Assembly: GCA_016196925.1 (NCBI GenBank)
Contig: JACPWS010000087.1
Location: 1-39,729 of the forward strand
Source: Burkholderiales bacterium
Lineage (GTDB): Bacteria; Pseudomonadota; Gammaproteobacteria; Burkholderiales; Burkholderiaceae_D
Direction of reading: 5' to 3'
Length of the DNA: 39,729 nt
This document shows, one piece after another, positions 34,393 to 39,729 of this stretch. Within the stretch, counting starts at the first letter, position 1, and the number at the start of each line of letters is the position of its first letter. Under the pieces are notes generated by a model, which had not been told where the DNA came from, searched no databases, and saw only the letters and a program-made list of their open reading frames with translations. A program made the position numbers and the translations under genes.

Positions 34393-35055
34393 TTATTCTG
34401 GCGCGGCAGTATCGAACCCGGGCAGCGGCGGCTCGCTGCTGGCGACGCTGCCGGGGCCGCTGGCGCGCGCTTGCTGCAAGGCGTCCAGTGCGCGCTGCAA
34501 CATGCCTTCGGCGCTGTCGCCCTGGGCGTTGGTGGTGACGCCGCTGCAAAACGTGATGCTGAGCGCGGGCGCGATGGGCGACCAGTCGGCTTGCCGCAAT
34601 CCCGCTTGCAGGCGGGCGATCGCTTTCAGGCTCGCCACCAGCCAGGTGCCCGGCATCACGATGGCAAATTCATTGGCCGCCACCCGGCCGAAGGCATCGA
34701 GCGTGCGCAGACGGCGGCCGGCTTCGTCGGCGAGCCGGCGCAAGACCTGGCGCGCGGCAGCCTGGCCGTGCTGCTCGAGGATTTGTTCGAGCGCATCGAC
34801 GCTGATGACGGCGAAGGAAAACGTATGGCCGGTGCGCAGCGAGCGCGCCAGTTCGCTTTCCAGTACGCTGATCAGGGTGCGCCGGTTGAGCGCGCCGGTC
34901 AGGTGGTCGTGGCGCGCCATGTTGTCGAGCTCGGTCAATACGGTTTCCAGCGTCGGCAACAGGTTTTCTTGCTGACCTTCTTCCTTGATCTGGCGGATCA
35001 GGCTGGTCAATTGCTGTCTGGCCGTCAACAAAGGCTGCTTTAAGTCTGCGGGCAT
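34393..35055 (-). CDS. Degenerate GGDEF domain protein
   Basis: 220 residues, no membrane helix. A short helical N-terminus (about 1-45) is followed by a GGDEF fold opening with ARHDHLTGALNRRTL and FAVISVDALEQ. The signature motif reads AANEF at 126-130 in place of GGDEF, and the usual NDxxGHxxGD region reads EQHGQAAARQ. Substrate and metal-binding residues are lost, so it cannot be a normal diguanylate cyclase; it may bind GTP or act as a protein-interaction module. No RxxD product-binding motif is obvious. The start at 35055 has GGAGAC upstream. The promoter region shared with the divergent 35150 gene has three GGATAAT half-sites. Confidence 0.88.
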   Translation of the reverse strand: MPADLKQPLLTARQQLTSLIRQIKEEGQQENLLPTLETVLTELDNMARHDHLTGALNRRTLISVLESELARSLRTGHTFSFAVISVDALEQILEQHGQAAARQVLRRLADEAGRRLRTLDAFGRVAANEFAIVMPGTWLVASLKAIARLQAGLRQADWSPIAPALSITFCSGVTTNAQGDSAEGMLQRALDALQQARASGPGSVASSEPPLPGFDTAAPE

Positions 35056-35089
35056 GTCGTCTCCGGTAAAATTTTAAGGGCGGCCGGCG

Positions 35090-35116
35090 GGATAATCGGG
35101 GATTATCCGGGATAAT
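35090..35116. promoter_or_regulatory. Three GGATAAT half-sites in a divergent promoter region
   Basis: GGATAAT (35090-35096), ATTATCC (35102-35108) and GGATAAT (35110-35116) form two overlapping palindromes with spacers of 5 and 1 bp. Each contains GATAAT, a near -10 hexamer, so they may be overlapping promoters in both directions, an operator, or both. No good -35 is seen for any of them. Confidence 0.5.
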
Positions 35117-35149
35117 GGCACTTTACCATTGCGCAGCGCCGCCATCTGC

Positions 35150-36046
35150 ATGTTATTTACCGATCGAGTCTCCCCTTGCCAGCGTGTGGAAAGCAGCCTG
35201 TTCGGGCGCGTGCAATTGTGGATCAAGCGCGACGATATGCTGCATCCTCAAGTCTCGGGCAATAAATTCCGCAAGCTGAAATACCCGCTACGCGCCTTGC
35301 AGGGACGCGCGCCGCACCTGGTGACGATGGGCGGCCCCTGGTCCAACCATTTGCACGCGCTGGCGCACGCGGCGGCGCTGTACGGCTACCCGGCCACAGC
35401 CCTGGTGCGCGGCTCTGCCGGCATGCACAGCGCCACGCTCGACGATTGCCGCCGGCTCGGCATGCAAGTGCAATTCGTTTCGCGCATCGCTTACCGTCAG
35501 TTGCGCGACGACAGCGAGCAGTGGCGCCTGCATCTGGCCGCGATTACCGAACGCCATGTCTGGCTGCCGGAAGGCGGCAGCGCGCCGTCAGCCTTGCGCG
35601 GGGTGGCCGAGCTGGTGGGCGAATTGCCTTTCGTGCCCGACGCCGTCGTGGTGGCCAGCGGCACCGGCGCCACGCTGGCCGGGCTGGTGGCCGGCATGCG
35701 CGGGCGCGGCCGCTTATTCGGCGTCGCGGCGCTGAAAAATGCCGGCTACCTGCGCACAGAAATCGCCGCGCTGTTGCAGGCGGCCGGTTATGAAGATAAC
35801 CGCAATTACGAGTTGCTGACCGACTGCCATTGCGGCGGCTACGGTAAGACGACGCCGGCATTGCTGCAATTCTGTGCGCAATTCAGCCGGGAAACCGGTA
35901 TCGCGCTGGAACCGGTCTACACAGGAAAAATGCTGTTCGCCTTGCAGCAACTCGCGCGCGCCGGGGTTTTCTCAGCGCAAGAAAAAGTGCTGGCGGTGCA
36001 TACCGGCGGCTTGCAGGGCGCGCGCGGTTTCGCCGATTTCATTTGA
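35150..36046 (+). CDS. PLP-dependent enzyme, D-cysteine desulfhydrase/ACC deaminase family
   Basis: 298 residues, fold type II PLP enzyme. The PLP lysine is Lys39 in SGNKFRKL. The substrate-binding loop is GGPWSNHLHALAHAA (Ser65, Asn66, His67), and VVASGTGATLAGLVAG is the phosphate-binding Gly-rich loop. Family members release ammonia and pyruvate or 2-oxobutyrate from D-cysteine or 1-aminocyclopropane-1-carboxylate. Bacterial DcyD-like proteins are about 330 residues, so this one is slightly short, and specificity cannot be read from sequence. The ATG at 35150 is used; an upstream in-frame TTG has no support. It is transcribed toward the binding-protein gene, which starts 48 bp after its stop. 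Confidence 0.87.
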   Translation: MLFTDRVSPCQRVESSLFGRVQLWIKRDDMLHPQVSGNKFRKLKYPLRALQGRAPHLVTMGGPWSNHLHALAHAAALYGYPATALVRGSAGMHSATLDDCRRLGMQVQFVSRIAYRQLRDDSEQWRLHLAAITERHVWLPEGGSAPSALRGVAELVGELPFVPDAVVVASGTGATLAGLVAGMRGRGRLFGVAALKNAGYLRTEIAALLQAAGYEDNRNYELLTDCHCGGYGKTTPALLQFCAQFSRETGIALEPVYTGKMLFALQQLARAGVFSAQEKVLAVHTGGLQGARGFADFI

Positions 36047-36094
36047 CAAGCCGCGCCGGCATTTCTAAGCTGCTAGCCACCCGGCGTAGATGAC

Positions 36095-36874
36095 ATGTTG
36101 AAATTCATATTAAACACCCCCCGCATCCGCGAACTGACGTGCATCTGCATGGCGTTCGGCGCTGCCTGGCCGTCGGCGGCGGCCGACTTGCGGGTGGCGG
36201 TGACTGAAAATCTCGATTATCCGCTCAACATTTTCGATAAAGATCGCCAGTTGAAAGGCGGTTTGCTGAAGGAATTCACAGACAATATCGCCGGCCACAT
36301 CGGCGCCAAACCGGTGTACCGCCTGTATTCCCGGCGCCGGGTCGACGCGGCGGTCATCGGCGGCGACAGCGACTTGCTGTGTTACACCAGCCCGAAATGG
36401 ATGGAAACGCCGCAGGCTGTCGCCTGGACGATACCCGCCATGCCGCAAGTGGAGCGCGTGGTGGTATTGCGCGGCAGCCCGTTGCCCGAGGCGTTTCAGC
36501 AAGACTTGAAAGGCAAACGGATCGCGGTCCAGATCGGCTATCACTATGCTCTGATCCAAGCCTTGTTCGACAGCGGGCAAGCCAGGCGCATGGACATGAC
36601 CGATGTGCCAGGCATGTTCCGTTTGCTGGAAAGGGGCGGCGCCGACGCCCTGATCAGTTCGGAAAGCGAGATCGAAGGCTATTTCAAAAATTTCCCGGAT
36701 AAGCGCCACCTGTATCAAGCCTCAAAAAAACCGTTTTCCATCGTGCAGACCCAGTGCGCCCTGTCTTACCGGTCGCGCTGGAAACTTGCGCCCGTCAATC
36801 GCGCGATACAGCGCATGCAAGAGAGCGGCGAACTGGAAAAGATGATGCGCGATTACGGTTTGTCGACGCACTGA
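36095..36874 (+). CDS. Periplasmic substrate-binding protein, SBP_bac_3 family, without permease
   Basis: 259 residues with a signal peptide (about 1-30, ending WPSAA-AD). The binding domain opens with LRVAVTENLDYPLNIFD and continues with KGGLLKEFTDNIAGHIG, LKGKRIAVQIGYHY and GMFRLLERGGADALISSESE, the usual order of the amino-acid-type family. The lid motif ends with NRAIQRMQESGELEKMMRDYG. No permease or ATPase gene is adjacent, so it may serve a distant transporter or act as a sensor-like binding protein. The ATG at 36095 lacks a clear ribosome binding site. It follows the PLP enzyme by 48 bp and may be co-transcribed with it; if so, its ligand could be the enzyme's substrate, such as a D-amino acid. 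That is inference. Confidence 0.88.
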   Translation: MLKFILNTPRIRELTCICMAFGAAWPSAAADLRVAVTENLDYPLNIFDKDRQLKGGLLKEFTDNIAGHIGAKPVYRLYSRRRVDAAVIGGDSDLLCYTSPKWMETPQAVAWTIPAMPQVERVVVLRGSPLPEAFQQDLKGKRIAVQIGYHYALIQALFDSGQARRMDMTDVPGMFRLLERGGADALISSESEIEGYFKNFPDKRHLYQASKKPFSIVQTQCALSYRSRWKLAPVNRAIQRMQESGELEKMMRDYGLSTH

Positions 36875-37230
36875 CTGCCTGCGGCGCGCCCCACGCCGCG
36901 CAATTTTCAGGGCGAGACCGGCCTTCCGGCCGGCAGAAACACGCACCATGGCGGTGAATTTACGTCTGTTTTCTGCATATTTTTTGTGCAAAGCAATATG
37001 TCGCGCACCACAAAATTGCCTAGAGCCCGCACTCGAATTTTTCTCGTCAAATTGAACGATGCTGACGTCATAATGTATTTTGCAGTGTCGTTTTAACGTC
37101 AAATTTCCACCTATTATCGGACAAAACTTAGTCATATACTCGTCGGACCTTGTCTGGCTGACCAAGCCCGGCGGGGTACACAGATAGCGTCACAAGGCGC
37201 AATAAACTAAAAATGAAGGAGATACCAAGC
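36875..37230. other. Intergenic region upstream of the metallopeptidase gene
   Basis: About 350 bases with no gene. It has a GC hairpin CCGGCC-TTCC-GGCCGG at 36918-36933 without a T-run, then an AT-rich stretch. TATACT at 37135-37140 could be a -10, but no -35 matches at 16-18 bp. AAGGAG at 37216-37221 is the ribosome binding site for 37231. Confidence 0.5.
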
Positions 37231-39366
37231 ATGAAGCATCAATCACGTAGCATCCTCGCTACCCTGATCTTGCTGGCATATGCCGGCGTAGCACAGGCGG
37301 GCAGCCATACCGTAGAAAATCTGACGGTGTTTTCCGGCATCAAGGCCGCTTCCGCCCACGACGTATTGCGCGCCAACGCCGCCCAGTACGGCTTGCCTGC
37401 CAACCTCGACAATCTGGTGTTGACCCGCGTGCAGGAATCGCTGGCCGGCAAACACTACTATTACCAGCAAATGCTGCGCGGTTTGCCGGTAGACCGCGCT
37501 GAGATCGTCGTTTCCATCGCCCGTAACGGCGACTTGCTGAAAATTTTCAACGAAACCCAACAGGTAACGGCGCAGGCCGATACGAATGCCGTCAACCAGA
37601 TGCAAGTGCAGGCGCAAATCAGTTCCGAGCAGGCGATGGACAAAGCCTGGAACAACATGAAGGTGCAACACCCGCTGATCGCGACGCCTAAGAGCGATCT
37701 GGTCTGGGTCAAGACCAAAGACGGCTTCCAACTCGCGCATAAGGTGCAGATCGCAGCGCAAATGCCTACCGGCGGTTTCGTGCAATACATCCACGCCCAC
37801 AACGGCAGCTTGCTTGATTCTTACTCCACCTCCATGCCGCGCCTGGGCAAGGGCAACGAGCGCAGCATCGCGGCCCGCGCCAATGCCGCCGGCGCCACCC
37901 TCGATCGCCATAGCGCCTCCAAAGCCATCGCCGACGCCACCGCCTCCAAAACCACGGGCAGCACCGCAACGCTCGCAGCGCTTACCCCGTCCGGCATCAA
38001 CGGCAGCGGCCTGGTGTTTGATCCTGATCCGCGCACCGTGCTGAATACCGATGCCCTGACTGACACTTCGGCTGCCTCCGCTTTCGATGCCGCGTATTCC
38101 ACCAAGACCATGCGCGACCTGACCGTGACTTCCGGCGTGTACACGCTGACCGGCCCGTTCGTCAACATCACCAATATCGAAGCGCCGAACACCGCACCTA
38201 GCACCACCACTAACGGCGTCTGGACTGCCAAGCGCGGCAACAATGCGTTCGACGATTCTAATGTGTATTTCCACCTCGACCAGAATCAGCGCTACATCCA
38301 GTCGCTCGGCTTTACCGGCACGAAAGCGATACTGAACCGTTCGATGAATGTCGATACCGACGGCGTGAACGGCGATGACAATTCCCACTTCAGCGGCACC
38401 GGCGCCACCGGCTATCTCGCCTTCGGTCACGGTTGCGTGAACGATTCGGAAGATGCCGACGTGATCTTGCACGAATACGGCCACGGCATCCAGGCCAGCA
38501 TCAACTCGAGCTGGAGCGGCGGCGACACCGGCGGCATGGGCGAAGGTTTCGGCGATTACTGGGCCGCTTCTTATTCCTACAGCACCCCGAACGGTCCTGT
38601 GTACCATCCGGAATGGGCCTTCAGCTGGGACGGCCACGGATCGTGCTGGTCCGGCCGCATGCTGAACCGCACCGATGCCAAGTACAACAGCAGCAAGACT
38701 TACGGCGCGCACCAGTCGGTGACCGAAGGCACGGCGACTTTCCAGTCCGACGAGCTGTGGTCCACCCCGCTGTTCCAGGCCATGACCAGCCTGATCGCCG
38801 CCGGCAAGCCACGCGCGAACATCGACCAGATCATCCTGGAAGCGCACTTCGGCCTCGGTTCGAATATCAAGATGCCGGCGATGGCAACGGCGATCGTGAA
38901 TGCTGCGCATAACCTGTTCCCTACCGACGCGACGTATGAAAATACTTTCCGCAGCAAGTTCGAGGCGCAGAATATTCTGGCCGGCACACCGTTGCCAGGC
39001 ACCAGCATCAACGAAACGGAAAGTAATAATTCAACCGCTAGCGCGAACATGATCGGCACCGCCAACACCACGGTCAACGGCACCATGTCGGCCAGCACCG
39101 ACCTCGATTTCTTCAAGGTCAGCTTGCCGGCAGGTAAAACCCTGACGGCCACGATGACGCCGAACAGCACTTCGGATTACGATCTGTACCTGTTGTCCAG
39201 CACCGGCTCGCAACTGAGTTCCAGTACGGCCGGCACCGGCGCAGTCGATAAGGTGAGCAAGACCAATACCGGCACCAGCGCGATGACCCTGTACGTCAAG
39301 GTCAAGTACTACAGCGGCGGCACCGGCGCCACCAGCGGCAAATACACCTTGAACCTGAACTGGTAA
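37231..39366 (+). CDS. Secreted M4/M36-type zinc metallopeptidase with C-terminal PPC domain
   Basis: 711 residues. A signal peptide (about 1-23, ending AQA-GS) precedes a fungalysin/thermolysin-type propeptide (about 30-210; YYYQQMLRGLPVDRAEIVVSI is typical). The catalytic domain has HEYGH at 414-418 (His414, Glu415, His418) and Glu438 in GMGEGFGDYWA, 24 residues after the first His, the thermolysin-clan spacing. Residues about 610-711 form a PPC (pre-peptidase C-terminal) domain starting at ETESNNSTASA, often removed after secretion. I use ATG 37231 because AAGGAG lies 9 nt upstream; the ATG at 37213 overlaps that ribosome binding site. A strong terminator follows. It most likely degrades extracellular protein. 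The motif fits M36 fungalysin-like bacterial proteins better than classical thermolysin (HELTH), but the family split is not certain. Confidence 0.93.
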   Translation: MKHQSRSILATLILLAYAGVAQAGSHTVENLTVFSGIKAASAHDVLRANAAQYGLPANLDNLVLTRVQESLAGKHYYYQQMLRGLPVDRAEIVVSIARNGDLLKIFNETQQVTAQADTNAVNQMQVQAQISSEQAMDKAWNNMKVQHPLIATPKSDLVWVKTKDGFQLAHKVQIAAQMPTGGFVQYIHAHNGSLLDSYSTSMPRLGKGNERSIAARANAAGATLDRHSASKAIADATASKTTGSTATLAALTPSGINGSGLVFDPDPRTVLNTDALTDTSAASAFDAAYSTKTMRDLTVTSGVYTLTGPFVNITNIEAPNTAPSTTTNGVWTAKRGNNAFDDSNVYFHLDQNQRYIQSLGFTGTKAILNRSMNVDTDGVNGDDNSHFSGTGATGYLAFGHGCVNDSEDADVILHEYGHGIQASINSSWSGGDTGGMGEGFGDYWAASYSYSTPNGPVYHPEWAFSWDGHGSCWSGRMLNRTDAKYNSSKTYGAHQSVTEGTATFQSDELWSTPLFQAMTSLIAAGKPRANIDQIILEAHFGLGSNIKMPAMATAIVNAAHNLFPTDATYENTFRSKFEAQNILAGTPLPGTSINETESNNSTASANMIGTANTTVNGTMSASTDLDFFKVSLPAGKTLTATMTPNSTSDYDLYLLSSTGSQLSSSTAGTGAVDKVSKTNTGTSAMTLYVKVKYYSGGTGATSGKYTLNLNW

Positions 39367-39398
39367 GCCGTTTTAGCGTTAATCCTTAAGCAGTAAGC

Positions 39399-39430
39399 AA
39401 AAAGCCCATCCCAGCCGGATGGGCTTTTTT
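39399..39430 (+). terminator. Rho-independent terminator of the metallopeptidase gene
   Basis: Stem GCCCATCC/GGATGGGC with loop CAGCC, followed by six T residues, 37 bp after the stop. Confidence 0.93.
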
Positions 39431-39449
39431 CATTCAAGAACAAAAACTT

Positions 39450-39566
39450 TTTGTCCGCGAAAGGCACGAAAAGCACGAAAGGAAATCTTTTGCCTTTGCC
39501 TTGTGCGCCGTGCTTAATCGGTGCTTTTGGGATTTTTTTGCGCCTTTCGTGTTTTTCGTGGACAAG
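39450..39566. repeat. CACGAAA-family inverted repeat, copy 4
   Basis: The left arm (39450-39482) is TTTGTCCGCGAAA followed by GGCACGAAAAGCACGAAAGG; the right arm (39540-39566) is its imperfect reverse complement. Between them TTGTGCGCCGTGCTT recalls the CGCCGTG-type middle layer of copy 3. It lies between the metallopeptidase terminator and the next gene start. Confidence 0.78.
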
Positions 39567-39694
39567 AATCAGAATTCCAGCGGTAGACGCAGGGCTATCG
39601 CATCAAAAGTCGTTTACGATCAAGGACTTAAAAATGTTGTTGTAAACGCCTGAAAGTTTAGGTTTACTGTTCTTCTTTATGAGAGGGATAGTCG

Positions 39695-39729
39695 ATGGAA
39701 AAATCAGGTTTGGTGAAATTAATGGAGAG
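39695..39729 (+). CDS. Start of a gene cut by the right edge
   Basis: ATG at 39695 preceded by GAGAGGG, then an open frame (MEKSGLVKLME) to the edge. About 11 residues are too few to identify. Upstream, GTTTAC and GTAAAC blocks recur at 39612, 39642 and 39662, possibly regulatory. Confidence 0.4.
   Translation, partial: MEKSGLVKLME

Noticed and set aside
37243..38910. 555-residue open frame on the minus strand
   Set aside because: Antisense to the metallopeptidase gene; His/Arg/Gly-rich shadow with no ribosome binding site.
39451..39645. 64-residue open frame after the metallopeptidase gene
   Set aside because: It runs through the CACGAAA repeat and has no ribosome binding site.

Overview
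The window looks like chromosomal DNA of a beta-proteobacterium. The GC content is moderately high, and the mix of genes points to Burkholderiales, most likely the family Oxalobacteraceae: a phasin and thiolase for polyhydroxybutyrate, a chemoreceptor ending in a WEEF-type tail, a TonB-domain periplasmic protein, LytTR signalling, and many small intergenic repeats. That placement is an inference from gene content and protein style; no rRNA or marker gene is present. I found no tRNA, rRNA, CRISPR array, transposase or integrase.

Layout, left to right. (1) 1-2590, minus strand: xanthine dehydrogenase xdhA-xdhB, with xdhB running off the left edge. (2) 3093-5371, plus: a methyl-accepting chemotaxis protein and a secreted TonB_C protein, separated by a REP-like inverted pair. 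(3) 5464-11325, minus: an exported M3 dipeptidyl carboxypeptidase, an MFS transporter overlapping a 43-residue membrane-protein gene, and a GAF-GAF histidine kinase. (4) 11632-15754, plus: an Ada/AlkA fusion and ogt (alkylation repair), then a phasin and an acetyl-CoA acetyltransferase (PHB metabolism). (5) 15832-19331, minus: a Cys-rich small protein and an HD-GYP protein in one operon, and a POT peptide transporter. (6) 19733-25193, plus: an active/inactive M16 peptidase pair and an exported S9 peptidase. (7) 25604-28206, plus: a CheY-like protein with an altered acidic pocket and a LytS/LytR-type pair. (8) 28321-32207: a large lipoprotein and a divergent unrecognised regulator-like protein, lower in GC than their surroundings. 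(9) 32395-35055, minus: an alpha-amino acid ester hydrolase-like enzyme and a degenerate GGDEF protein. (10) 35150-39366, plus: a D-cysteine desulfhydrase/ACC deaminase-family enzyme, a lone periplasmic binding protein and a secreted M4/M36-type metallopeptidase with a PPC domain. A new gene probably starts at the right edge.

The main metabolic theme is breakdown and uptake of peptides and other small nitrogen compounds: at least five exported hydrolases or peptidases, a peptide symporter, xanthine oxidation and a binding protein. Signalling genes (chemotaxis, c-di-GMP-type, two-component) are scattered among them.

The most unusual material is between the genes. One family of inverted repeats is built on a 9-bp CACGAAAAG-like unit. 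At 25265-25507 it forms a three-layer nested structure. Two homologous copies of a second element each carry a TACT-N7-AGTA palindrome resembling an RcnR/CsoR-family operator, with no such regulator in the window. The divergent lipoprotein/regulator pair with two palindromes in its promoter region is the best candidate for an undescribed gene system.
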